This document shows, in pieces, positions 15,457-22,716 of a stretch of DNA of 26,788 bases. The notes beneath the pieces are model-generated. The model saw nothing but the letters and a program-made list of their open reading frames with translations. It had not been told where the DNA came from and made no database searches. The position numbers were made by a program, and so were the translations under genes. Source of the DNA: CAYNDL01 sp964396115 (GTDB taxonomy: Bacteria; Patescibacteriota; Andersenbacteria; UBA10190; CAIZMI01). How positions within the stretch are numbered: the stretch's first letter is position 1; every line of letters begins with the position of its first letter. The DNA lies in the NCBI GenBank assembly GCA_964396115.1, contig CAYNDL010000010.1:1-26788 (forward strand), written 5' to 3'.

Positions 15457-16485
15457 CTAGAATCCTAACCTTTTGAAGACTTCCATGTTTGCTTGGCACC
15501 AGGAGAACAGTTTAGTCACGCCTTCCTCTGGGGATATTTTGGGTTCCCAATTTAAAACTTTTTTTGCTTTTGAAATATTGCTGATGTAAACGGGTTGATC
15601 GCCAGGACGCCATTCACTGGTTTGTAACGGAATTTTCCGCTGCAAAAACTCTTCTAATAACGGAAATACTTCCTTAATCGCCATTACTTTATCTGCACCG
15701 CCACCGATATTAAAGACCTGTCCCTTAACCTGGTCGATTTTTTCGATAGCTGATTCGTAGGCATGAGCAAGATCCTCTATGTACAACACGTCGCGCACTT
15801 GCATGCCGTCGCCGTAGATTGTAATTGACTTTTCGAGTAAGGCCGCAATTGTAAACCAGGCAACCCATCCCTGGTCTTCGACTCCATACTGTCTTGGGCC
15901 ATAAATACATGACTGGCGGAACACCACAGTTCTCATTCCGTAAATGCGGGCGTAATCGCGAACGTATTGGTCGGCTGTTCCTTTTGAGCACCCGTAAGGG
16001 GAGTGGAAGTCGAGGAGTCTGTTCTCGGGAATCCCATATGGCAACTCTTCATATTTATAACGCCCATTTTCCTGTGTAATTTTTATGTCTTCCATGCCCC
16101 CGTACACCTTGTTTGTGGAGGCGTATATCAAGGCGGGGTTTGTCCCAGACTTTCTGATTGCCTCCAAAAGATTAAAGGTTCCGACTGCATTTATCTCAAA
16201 ATCTTCGCGAGGATTGATTACAGATGTTGTAACGGCTACCTGTGCAGCCAGGTGAAAAATGGCGTCATGCCCCTTTACTTCTTCTTCAAGAATATCGTTA
16301 TCTTTACGGACGTCCGCCTTTACAAACCTGATTTGAGGATGGTTTTCCTGTAACCACTTTAAGTTTTCCTCGGTGCCACGGCGAGACAGATTATCAAGAA
16401 CCGAAACTGACCATCCTTTCTTGGAAAAGTATTCAGCAAAATTCGTACCGATAAAACCGCATCCCCCGGTAATAAGTAGTTTCAT
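15457..16485 (-). CDS. rfbE: NAD-dependent sugar epimerase, CDP-paratose 2-epimerase (RfbE) type
   Basis: A 342-residue extended SDR. The NAD-binding motif is GGCGFIG (7-13). The catalytic triad is visible as T124 (STNKVYG), Y164 and K168 (SPYGCSK). The run LLDFHSPYGCSKGTADQYV, together with FRQSCIYGPRQ and GVEDQGWVAWF, is the signature of the RfbE (CDP-tyvelose 2-epimerase) subfamily rather than ordinary GalE. The rest of the CDP-tyvelose pathway (RfbF, RfbG, RfbS) is not in the window, so the real substrate may be another nucleotide sugar. It is the first gene of the minus-strand glycan operon, divergent from the GC-rich cassette that starts at 16635. Confidence 0.88.
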   Translation of the reverse strand: MKLLITGGCGFIGTNFAEYFSKKGWSVSVLDNLSRRGTEENLKWLQENHPQIRFVKADVRKDNDILEEEVKGHDAIFHLAAQVAVTTSVINPREDFEINAVGTFNLLEAIRKSGTNPALIYASTNKVYGGMEDIKITQENGRYKYEELPYGIPENRLLDFHSPYGCSKGTADQYVRDYARIYGMRTVVFRQSCIYGPRQYGVEDQGWVAWFTIAALLEKSITIYGDGMQVRDVLYIEDLAHAYESAIEKIDQVKGQVFNIGGGADKVMAIKEVFPLLEEFLQRKIPLQTSEWRPGDQPVYISNISKAKKVLNWEPKISPEEGVTKLFSWCQANMEVFKRLGF

Positions 16486-16492
16486 TATTGAT

Positions 16493-16498
16493 TATGTA
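16493..16498 (-). promoter_or_regulatory. -10 element of the glycan operon (leaderless type)
   Basis: On the minus strand TACATA (16493-16498), overlapping CATAAT (16491-16496), ends 5-7 bases before the ATG at 16485. TGAAAA (16517-16522) is a possible -35 with an 18-base spacer. No Shine-Dalgarno site precedes the ATG. A small hairpin (GCTCT/AGAGC, 16513-16528) overlaps the -35 region. Confidence 0.4.
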
Positions 16499-16562
16499 AT
16501 CTTTTTAGAAATGCTCTTTTCAGAGAGCGTTTTGCTTATTAAGGTACATGCTTGCAATTATC

Positions 16563-16589
16563 TCGACAAGCTATGACGGATGATGTAAT
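16563..16589 (+). promoter_or_regulatory. Extended -10 promoter of the GC-rich cassette
   Basis: TGATGTAAT (16581-16589) is an extended -10 element with TGTAAT as its hexamer. TCGACA (16563-16568) is a possible -35 at a short 15-base spacing. Transcription would start near 16596, leaving a leader of about 40 bases with an AGGGGG ribosome site. Confidence 0.4.
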
Positions 16590-16634
16590 GTGGGGTCTTC
16601 ATTGTTCTTTGTGCTCGTACACAGGGGGTTACAG

Positions 16635-17063
16635 ATGATCGCAATTCCCAAGAAACATGGTGGAAATATGGATAATGAACGGATTTACGAAGTCACGTTG
16701 TTACCCTTTTCCGGTGCTGCAGTTGCCAGAGTCGAGAATCTGGAGGCTCGTGGTGATGATGAGGCGATCGCCAAAGCCACCGCACTGGTTCAAAAAGGCG
16801 GCAACGCTTTCCGTGATGGTCCTTGCCATGGACACCTTCGTCCCCAGAATGGGCTCGTGCTAGCTCGTTGCTACACGGTTCATTTGAAGGACAACACCAG
16901 TGGTGTCGATGTCTGTTCGGGTTACAGTTGCTTCTTCGCGCGGAGCAGGGAGGACGCCATCCGAATCTTTGATGCTATCGAGTGGCATCACTGCAAGCAG
17001 CTCTTCGGAGCTGAGGGGTTGATCACTGAGACACAAACTCCAGTGGTCGTGGCCGGGACGTAG
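16635..17063 (+). CDS. Orphan protein, 142 residues
   Basis: A small soluble protein with no signal peptide or membrane segment. AGGGGG lies 6 bases before the ATG at 16635, which decides the start; an internal ATG at 16668 (MDNERIYEV) with GGTGG before it is the alternative. Visible features are an N-terminal IYEVTLLPFSGAAVARVENLEA strand-helix pattern, DDEAIAKATALVQKGG, and a similar later unit FFARSREDAIRIFDAIEWHH, suggesting two related alpha/beta halves. There are five Cys and several His residues but no clear metal motif. The stop codon lies in the loop of its own terminator. It is more GC-rich than the flanking glycan genes and shares promoter and ribosome-site style with the next gene. 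Function unknown. Confidence 0.75.
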   Translation: MIAIPKKHGGNMDNERIYEVTLLPFSGAAVARVENLEARGDDEAIAKATALVQKGGNAFRDGPCHGHLRPQNGLVLARCYTVHLKDNTSGVDVCSGYSCFFARSREDAIRIFDAIEWHHCKQLFGAEGLITETQTPVVVAGT

Positions 17064-17076
17064 TACCCGGCTTTTT
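17052..17076 (+). terminator. Intrinsic terminator containing the stop codon
   Basis: GCCGGG (17052-17057) pairs with CCCGGC (17066-17071) around an 8-base loop holding the TAG stop of the preceding gene, followed by five T. It is GC-rich and convincing, and it separates the two orphan genes. Confidence 0.75.
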
Positions 17077-17080
17077 ATTA

Positions 17081-17109
17081 TTGACAAAAACCCTAAAAAG
17101 GAGTATAAT
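17081..17109 (+). promoter_or_regulatory. Perfect-consensus sigma70 promoter
   Basis: TTGACA (17081-17086), a 17-base spacer and TATAAT (17104-17109) match the consensus at every position. Transcription should start near 17116, giving a leader of about 44 bases. A perfect 14-base palindrome, AGTATAATTATACT (17102-17115), covers the -10 box and start region, so repression by a dimeric factor is possible. Confidence 0.85.
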
Positions 17110-17139
17110 TATACTTCTGTTTTTTGCTGTCCTTTTCCT

Positions 17140-17155
17140 AAACCTGAGAGGGTTT
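17140..17155 (+). promoter_or_regulatory. Leader hairpin around the ribosome-binding site
   Basis: AAACC (17140-17144) can pair with GGTTT (17151-17155), placing most of the AGAGGG Shine-Dalgarno site (17147-17152) in the loop and its last two bases in the stem. The ATG at 17160 is 7 bases beyond the site. The short stem makes translational control only a possibility. Confidence 0.3.
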
Positions 17156-17159
17156 GCTG

Positions 17160-17885
17160 ATGTATTTAGAGACCATGTTCATGGAAGTGCCCGACAATGC
17201 CTTGGTGGCCGCTGCCTCTGACTGTCTGCGTGTGAAACCGCGGCCGTTCCAGCCGGCTCTTTACCACGATTTTGCCGTTCCCTCATGTGTTACTCCTGGG
17301 GTGGGTCAAACCACTTACAACGGGTACCGCTTAGGGCTGACCTCGGCTTGCGTTGACATTGTGTTGGTGCAGCACATCGACGGTGCCCTGACCGTTCCGA
17401 TGGTCAAGCGGGCGAAAGCCCCCTTCGGCAACACCTACTGGATCATGGGCGGCGCTCTTCACGCTTTCCGCCCGGTCAACCAGTTCATCCTCTGGCGGGC
17501 TGCGCGGGAATGCGGGCTTGATCCGGAAGGCCTAGGTATCGACGAGTTCGTGTTGCGGTACAAGCTGGACGCCGATACGCAGTCGGCTCTCGGCATCAAC
17601 ATCATTGGTCCTCTGGGGTTGTATCGGACCCCCGCTGAAGACACACCCGAGGGTTCGGCCTGCGATACGCTAAACCTTTGTCTCCTGGGCTACTACAACG
17701 GGGATCGCGGCCTCTATCACGACCGGGATCATGCGGGCATTCGGTGGTTCCGGGAAAACGAACTTCGTCCTGGGGCATGCGGCCACTGGTATCCGGAACA
17801 CGTCGGGCGTCGAGCCCTGGCTATCATGCGGGACGCCGAAGAAGTCAACCGTCAGCAGGACAAGCTTTTGACGCAACGCCCCTAA
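17160..17885 (+). CDS. Nudix-like protein with a degenerate Nudix box
   Basis: A 241-residue protein that I assign to the Nudix fold. VDIVLVQHIDGALTVPMVKR (65-84) matches the first Nudix strands, YWIMGGALHAF the approach to the box, and LNLCLLGYYNG plus HAGIRWFRENEL the later strands and the usual W-F-E-L end. Aligned to GX5EX7REUXEEXGU, residues 98-120 keep G98, E117 and G119. The first Glu is R104, the Arg is W112, the next Glu is R113 and a third is R116, so the metal site looks broken. It may bind rather than cleave a nucleotide sugar, which would suit the glycan genes on both sides; this is inference. ATG 17160 is supported by AGAGGG 7 bases upstream. G+C is high (67 % in bases 17461-17520, by hand). 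Confidence 0.72.
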   Translation: MYLETMFMEVPDNALVAAASDCLRVKPRPFQPALYHDFAVPSCVTPGVGQTTYNGYRLGLTSACVDIVLVQHIDGALTVPMVKRAKAPFGNTYWIMGGALHAFRPVNQFILWRAARECGLDPEGLGIDEFVLRYKLDADTQSALGINIIGPLGLYRTPAEDTPEGSACDTLNLCLLGYYNGDRGLYHDRDHAGIRWFRENELRPGACGHWYPEHVGRRALAIMRDAEEVNRQQDKLLTQRP

Positions 17886-17916
17886 ACAAGACGGCGCGGG
17901 CGGATGGGATCATTCT

Positions 17917-17943
17917 ACGGGCAACTAAGTTGCCCGTTTTCTT
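17917..17943 (+). terminator. Strong intrinsic terminator closing the cassette
   Basis: ACGGGCAAC (17917-17925), loop TAA, and GTTGCCCGT (17929-17937) form a 9-bp stem followed by a T-rich tract (TTTTCTT). It lies 31 bases after the Nudix-like gene and insulates it from the next glycan gene. Confidence 0.85.
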
Positions 17944-17972
17944 ATACGTGAATTAATTCGTATACTTAATTA
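17943..17972 (+). promoter_or_regulatory. -10 element and inverted repeat before the GT4 gene
   Basis: TATACT (17961-17966) ends 6 bases before the ATG at 17973, the leaderless arrangement. TATACG (17943-17948) and CGTATA (17959-17964) form an inverted repeat with a 10-base centre that overlaps the -10 box, a possible operator. No Shine-Dalgarno site is present. Confidence 0.45.
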
Positions 17973-19115
17973 ATGAGGAAAATTGCCTATATAACTAACG
18001 CCCCTCCTCAGGGAGGGATGGGTAAGCCGGCACGAGAAATCTACAATAATCTTCCGTATGACTGGTTTTCGACCGATATTTTTTATATGGATGTGTCAAA
18101 GAATAAAATGCTCAAGAACGGGACAGAAATAAACTCTTTACCCGTTTTGCCTGGCCCCCTGAACATCAAGCCACTGAAGTGGTGGCGTTTTGCGAAATTT
18201 CTTCCTAGCCGTGGTTATGACTTATGGCACCTTACAAACCAGACACTTTCTTTCATTACCCGTAAGCCAAATGTTATAACGGTCTACGACTTGATAGAAC
18301 TCTTGGCTCCGCAAGAAAAATTGGGCCGGCCTGTCGCAAAGTTTTTGTACAAGGGCATTCCTAACGCAAACCACGTAATTTGTATATCCGACTATACAAA
18401 AAAAATGGTTCAAGAAAATTATCAGGTCGCCGACGAAAAAATTTCCGTTATTCCCTTGGGAGTAAGCAAACAATTTTCTCCACTTCGGGGAGTTCGCGAG
18501 TCTGTTCGATATTTCGAGTTTCTTTCCCAGAATAATTTCCCTAAAAACGCAAAAATTGTCTTATACGTTGGTTCTGACCACCCTAGAAAGAATCTTCTCG
18601 TATTAGCTGAAGCTTTTGCCCAAGTTAAGAAAGCGATCCCAGAAGCTTTTTGGGTTAAGGTTGGTGATCCAGGTTTGCAGTCGGGCAGGGAAGCACTTAC
18701 GAAAAAATTGGACGAACTCAAAGTGAGAGACAGTGTGAGGTTTATTGGGAATATTAGTGATGAGGATCTGCAATTCTTATACTCGATTGCGGATGTTTTT
18801 GTTTTCCCGTCAACTTATGAAGGTTTTGGTATTCCACCGCTCGAAGCGATGTCTTGCGGCTGTCCGGTTATTACATCGAATGCAACAAGTTTGCCTGAGG
18901 TTGTGGGTAATGCAGGAATGACTTATGAACCAAACGATGTTAACGGTTTTGCGAGTGCGATAAAATTAATCCTGACTAACAAACAAGAGGCGGGTCATTG
19001 TCGAGAGAAGGGGATTGAGCGTTCTAAAAGTTTTTCCTGGGAAAGTATTACAGAGAAAACAGTCGATGTTTACGAGAAAGTGCTGCTGGAAGCAACACCT
19101 GGACACACAATATAA
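17973..19115 (+). CDS. Glycosyltransferase family 4
   Basis: A 380-residue GT-B retaining glycosyltransferase. The N-terminal half has a GGMGKPAREI loop (14-23). Between them VITVYDLIEL and ANHVICISDYTKKM mark the link region. The C-terminal half has IVLYVGSDHPRKNLLVLAEAF (195-215) and the EX7E pair E283 and E291 in YEGFGIPPLEAMSCGCPVI. This last form is common in mannosyl- and rhamnosyltransferases of surface-polysaccharide loci, but the donor cannot be fixed. It opens the plus-strand nonulosonate module, 21 bases before the synthase gene, and has its own -10 element. The N-terminus is not truncated. Confidence 0.93.
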   Translation: MRKIAYITNAPPQGGMGKPAREIYNNLPYDWFSTDIFYMDVSKNKMLKNGTEINSLPVLPGPLNIKPLKWWRFAKFLPSRGYDLWHLTNQTLSFITRKPNVITVYDLIELLAPQEKLGRPVAKFLYKGIPNANHVICISDYTKKMVQENYQVADEKISVIPLGVSKQFSPLRGVRESVRYFEFLSQNNFPKNAKIVLYVGSDHPRKNLLVLAEAFAQVKKAIPEAFWVKVGDPGLQSGREALTKKLDELKVRDSVRFIGNISDEDLQFLYSIADVFVFPSTYEGFGIPPLEAMSCGCPVITSNATSLPEVVGNAGMTYEPNDVNGFASAIKLILTNKQEAGHCREKGIERSKSFSWESITEKTVDVYEKVLLEATPGHTI

Positions 19116-19128
19116 AAAATTATAATAT
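19100..19128 (+). promoter_or_regulatory. Promoter of the NeuB fusion gene (leaderless type)
   Basis: TGGACA (19100-19105), a 17-base spacer and TAATAT (19123-19128), itself overlapping a TATAAT at 19121-19126, end 8-10 bases before the ATG at 19137. The -35 lies within the end of the GT4 gene. There is no Shine-Dalgarno site. Confidence 0.5.
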
Positions 19129-19136
19129 ATCCGCTT

Positions 19137-21017
19137 ATGTCAGTTAAAATACTAGATATCCGAGGGAGGAAGGTGGGGCCTGGTTTCCCCGCATTTATTA
19201 TCGCTGAAGCAGGTGTAAATCATAACGGCAGTATGGAACGGGCGAAACAACTGATTGATGCCGCACATGAAGCAGGTGCGGATGCGGTAAAATTTCAGAA
19301 AAGGGACCTAGGTGAAATCTACCAACAAAAAGTACTCGATAACCCTAACGAATCGGAACAAAAATACCAGTTTATGATTCCTCTTTTGAAAGAGTTCGAG
19401 TTTACAAATCAGCAGTTCGTAGAGTTGGAACAATACGCAAAAAAGAGGGGTATAATGTTTTTAGTAAATCCTTGGGATAAGAAAAGCGCAGACCACCTTG
19501 AGGAGTTATTTGACATCCCAGTCTATAAGATTGGTTCTCCTGATTTGACTAACGACGAACTCTTGGAGCATGTAGCATCATTTAACAAACCAATGATCTT
19601 GTCGACGGGAATGAGTACTGTAGAGGAAATTGAAAGTGCTGTTCGGCTCATGGAAGAGAACAAAGTTAGTTTTGCGCTGCTCCATTGCAACAGTACGTAC
19701 CCAGCTCCCTTTGACGAAATCAACCTGCGGTTTATGGAGCAATTGCGGAAGTATAATGTGCCTGTTGGATACTCGGGGCATGAACGAGGGATTTCGGTAT
19801 CCATAGGTGCTGTTGCAATGGGGGCGTGCATAATCGAACGCCATATTACAACTGACAAAACCCTGGAGGGAACTGACCACAAGGCTAGTTTGTTGCCTGA
19901 TGAATTCAAGCAAATGGTGCAGGGAATTCGAGAGATTGAAATGGCTGCCGGGAAACCAGAACGAAGGCTAACGCAGGGCGAAATGATGAACCGTGAGATA
20001 TTAGGCAAGAGTATTGTTGCCGCAAAATTTATCGCGGATGGAACAAAGATTACCCGTGACATGTTAGCGATAAAAAGTCCTGCTAAAGGCCTTTCTCCTC
20101 AAAAAATGAAAGAAGTTGTCGGGATAACAGCCCAGCGCGATATTTTTGCCGGAGAGCACTTAACGAAAGATGACATTATTGGTGACACGACCTTGAAGGA
20201 TTTCAATGGAACGGATATCCCCTGGAAATGGGGGATAGTGGTTCGATTCCATGATTTTGAGGAGTACCTGAAATTTGATCCGAAACTTTTTGAATTTCAC
20301 CTCAGTGACAAAGACCTGGAGGAGGAGCTACCAAAAGGAAAATTCAAACAGGAGTTGGTCGTACATGCTCCCGAGTACATGCATCGACGTTATTTAAACT
20401 TGGTGTCTGTCGACAAGAACGACAGGGAATTGGCGTTAAAGAACTTACAGAAGAGTTTAGATGTAACAAAGAAGCTTTCAGAATCATTTTCAGGGGTTCC
20501 AAAATTTGTTTTCCATCCAGGCGGTGTAACCCTGGCTCCTTACCATGATCCGGGAGAATTAATTCGTATCCTGATCGACATGATTGGGAAGCTAAAGACG
20601 GACGGTGTCGAGATATTGCCGGAGAACTTACCAGCGAGAAACTGGATATTTGGGGGTGAATGGGTCACCAATATATTTATGTTTGCGGATGAGATAGGTC
20701 AGATTCTTGATGAAACAGGCTTACATATGTGTTTCGATACGTCCCATTCTGAATTGGCCTGCAATATGCATAAGAAAAACATCGTTGAAGAAATAAAGAA
20801 ATTGCGTCCTTACATCAGGCACATGCATATCTCCGATGGTGCCGGTTATGGTGAAGAAGGTTTACAAATTGGAAAAGGGACAATTAATTGGTCAAAAACT
20901 CTTGCTCCAATGAAGGGATACGAATACACGATGGTGCCTGAAATATGGCAAGGACATTTGCATGGTGGCCGAGGTTTTTTTCAGGCCCTTATGCACCTTA
21001 AGGACAATATGAAATAA
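19137..21017 (+). CDS. neuB: Nonulosonic acid synthase (NeuB) fused to a TIM-barrel domain
   Basis: A 626-residue three-domain protein. Residues 1-275 are a NeuB synthase: IIAEAGVNHNGS (21-32), VKFQK (51-55), GYSGHE with H215, and ERHIT with H236, matching the two Mn-binding His of meningococcal NeuB. Residues about 288-350 are the antifreeze-like SAF domain that contacts the substrate; the usual KRP is K-S-P here (313-315). Residues about 360-626 form a xylose-isomerase-like TIM barrel with likely metal ligands E496, D534, H537, H565 and E602 (motifs LPENLP, FDTSH, HMHISD, VPEIW). NeuB condenses phosphoenolpyruvate with an N-acyl-hexosamine to give a sialic, legionaminic or related acid. The added barrel could make or isomerise the substrate sugar; that is inference. 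Confidence 0.92.
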   Translation: MSVKILDIRGRKVGPGFPAFIIAEAGVNHNGSMERAKQLIDAAHEAGADAVKFQKRDLGEIYQQKVLDNPNESEQKYQFMIPLLKEFEFTNQQFVELEQYAKKRGIMFLVNPWDKKSADHLEELFDIPVYKIGSPDLTNDELLEHVASFNKPMILSTGMSTVEEIESAVRLMEENKVSFALLHCNSTYPAPFDEINLRFMEQLRKYNVPVGYSGHERGISVSIGAVAMGACIIERHITTDKTLEGTDHKASLLPDEFKQMVQGIREIEMAAGKPERRLTQGEMMNREILGKSIVAAKFIADGTKITRDMLAIKSPAKGLSPQKMKEVVGITAQRDIFAGEHLTKDDIIGDTTLKDFNGTDIPWKWGIVVRFHDFEEYLKFDPKLFEFHLSDKDLEEELPKGKFKQELVVHAPEYMHRRYLNLVSVDKNDRELALKNLQKSLDVTKKLSESFSGVPKFVFHPGGVTLAPYHDPGELIRILIDMIGKLKTDGVEILPENLPARNWIFGGEWVTNIFMFADEIGQILDETGLHMCFDTSHSELACNMHKKNIVEEIKKLRPYIRHMHISDGAGYGEEGLQIGKGTINWSKTLAPMKGYEYTMVPEIWQGHLHGGRGFFQALMHLKDNMK

Positions 21018-21024
21018 TAAACTT

Positions 21025-21816
21025 ATGTTTTCCTTATATAAGTTTTATCCTGCTGGCTTTGATTCTCGGAAATACTGGGATGACCGTTATGCTCAAGAAC
21101 ACGCGGCAGGAAAAAGCAGTGAAGAATTCAAGAAACAAGATTTTTGGCCACTATTAGAGCAAATTCTAAAAAAGGAAGGACGATATCTCGATGCGGGATG
21201 CGGAATAGGTGGGTGGATAATTTTTCTCAAAGAACTGGGATATGATGTAGAAGGGATCGATGAATCCCCCCGTATATTGCGGGCGCTAACGGATTATGAT
21301 CCAGAGATAAGAGTAAAGGTCGCGCCGATTACAAAAATTCCTTACGAGGACGACCATTTCGATGGCATTATTTCTATCGGTTCACTGGAATATGCGGAAA
21401 ATAAAGTTGATGCCGCAATAATGGAGGCGAATAGAATTTTGAAGAAAGGTGGATACTTGTTCACAGAAGTACCATTGGCCAACTTTCTCCGTAGAGCGCT
21501 CTATTTACCCCTAAAGTCGTTTGAGAAGGTAATCAAACGAGGATTAGGAAGAAAGCCATCGTTCGCAAATTACCTGTTTACAAAGAGTGATATTGTGAAG
21601 CAACTCGAGCAATCTGGTTTCGAAATTGTGAAAGTTCAAACACACGAACTTCCCGAAAGCAATAGACATTTTGGTCTTTATGTCGACTATCCATTTTTAA
21701 GGGGAAAAACTTCTTATCAATTGAACTTGCCGGGAATAATTTTGAAGCATTGTTTTAATATTGTTTCGCCCTGGATTGCTTCGACCGGCATGGTGATTGT
21801 CGCCAGAAAAAAATAA
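21025..21816 (+). CDS. Class I SAM-dependent methyltransferase
   Basis: A 263-residue methyltransferase of the Methyltransf_11 type. RYLDAGCGIGGWIIFLKELG holds motif I, VEGIDESP the acidic residue at the end of strand 2, IPYEDDHFDGIISIGSLEYAEN motif II and post-II, and ANRILKKGGYLFTEVP motif III. A basic, hydrophobic C-terminal region (about 165-260) with FLRRALYLPLKSFEKVIKRG may associate with membrane or lipid-linked substrate. It starts 7 bases after the synthase gene and precedes the SDR gene by 20 bases, so it probably methylates a surface sugar or a related intermediate. The exact target is unknown. Confidence 0.88.
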   Translation: MFSLYKFYPAGFDSRKYWDDRYAQEHAAGKSSEEFKKQDFWPLLEQILKKEGRYLDAGCGIGGWIIFLKELGYDVEGIDESPRILRALTDYDPEIRVKVAPITKIPYEDDHFDGIISIGSLEYAENKVDAAIMEANRILKKGGYLFTEVPLANFLRRALYLPLKSFEKVIKRGLGRKPSFANYLFTKSDIVKQLEQSGFEIVKVQTHELPESNRHFGLYVDYPFLRGKTSYQLNLPGIILKHCFNIVSPWIASTGMVIVARKK

Positions 21817-21836
21817 TTTATTTTTAAGCATCTATT

Positions 21837-22643
21837 ATGAGTACAAAAAATGTTTTTGATCTGACTGGCATAGTAGTGTTGATTACGGGGGGTGCCGGAT
21901 TTTTGGGAAAGAATTTTGCCCGTTCTGTGGCGGAGGCAGGGGGAAAAGCGGTTTTGGCTGACGTGAACGAGGAAATAACCAAAAAAGCAGCTGAAGAACT
22001 TTCAAGTGAAACTGGTGCGGAGGTTGTTGGGTACCAAATGGACGTAACTAGTAAGGATTCAATTAATAAAATTTTTGACGAAGTTGTTGGGAAGTATGGG
22101 CATGTAGACGTGGTAGTGAATAATGCTGGAATCGACCCCAAATTCGATGCTAATGCTCAGAAGAACGAAAAATTGTTTGAAAATTATCCCGAAGAGTTAA
22201 TGAAAAAGAGTATTGAGGTAAATTTGCTCGGTTGTACGCTCGTCGCCCAAGCCGCTGTACAAAGGATGTTAAAGAAGGGCAAGGGTCACATTATCAATAT
22301 TTCTTCTCTTTATGGGTTGGTTGGTCCTGACCAGGGGATATACCCCGAAGGAACGCAAAAGCCTGTAGATTATTCGATCACTAAGGGCGGCGTTGTTATG
22401 TTAACAAGGTGGCTTGCCACAAGTTACGCAAAGCACGGAATCAGGGCAAATACAATAACCTTAGGGGGAGTGTTTAAAAATCATCCCGAGGAATTTTTAA
22501 AGAAGTACGGCGCTAAGGTGCCGAATGGAAAAATGTTGGACACAGCTGAAGTTGGTCCATTGTTGGTCTTCCTCGCGTCCGACGCGTCCTCGGCAGTTAC
22601 TGGACACAATCTTGTTGCTGATCATGGGTTCACTGCTTGGTAA
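21837..22643 (+). CDS. Short-chain dehydrogenase/reductase (PtmA-like context)
   Basis: A 268-residue classical SDR. It has TGGAGFLG (17-24) for the cofactor, ADVNEE with Asp at the end of strand 2 favouring NAD, NNAG (95-98), S156 in INISSLYG, and Y179/K183 in VDYSITK. GKGHIINISSLYG and the following PDQGIY segment resemble SDRs of flagellin and surface nonulosonate loci such as Campylobacter PtmA, an oxidoreductase assigned to the legionaminic acid pathway. That resemblance and the gene order (synthase, methyltransferase, SDR, aldo/keto reductase, cytidylyltransferase) suggest a role in making the precursor sugar; the exact reaction is not known. It ends just before a bidirectional terminator. 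Confidence 0.9.
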   Translation: MSTKNVFDLTGIVVLITGGAGFLGKNFARSVAEAGGKAVLADVNEEITKKAAEELSSETGAEVVGYQMDVTSKDSINKIFDEVVGKYGHVDVVVNNAGIDPKFDANAQKNEKLFENYPEELMKKSIEVNLLGCTLVAQAAVQRMLKKGKGHIINISSLYGLVGPDQGIYPEGTQKPVDYSITKGGVVMLTRWLATSYAKHGIRANTITLGGVFKNHPEEFLKKYGAKVPNGKMLDTAEVGPLLVFLASDASSAVTGHNLVADHGFTAW

Positions 22644-22665
22644 GAGGCTAGTTTAGACTTCGAAT

Positions 22666-22700
22666 AAATAAATGGCCCGGATGATCCGGGCCATTTATTT
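22666..22700. terminator. Bidirectional terminator
   Basis: AAATAAATGGCCCGGAT (22666-22682) and its exact complement (22684-22700) form a 17-bp arm pair around a single G. The GC core with flanking A and T tracts works for both strands. It sits between the convergent SDR and aldo/keto reductase genes. Confidence 0.9.
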
Positions 22701-22716
22701 ACCTTGTTGATATTCG

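Noticed and set aside
19523..20062. A 179-codon minus-strand open frame inside neuB
   Set aside because: It is antisense to a well-conserved enzyme and has no start signals.
21824..22141. A minus-strand open frame inside the SDR gene
   Set aside because: It is antisense to a gene with a full set of SDR motifs, with low-complexity Ser/Thr/Ala content.
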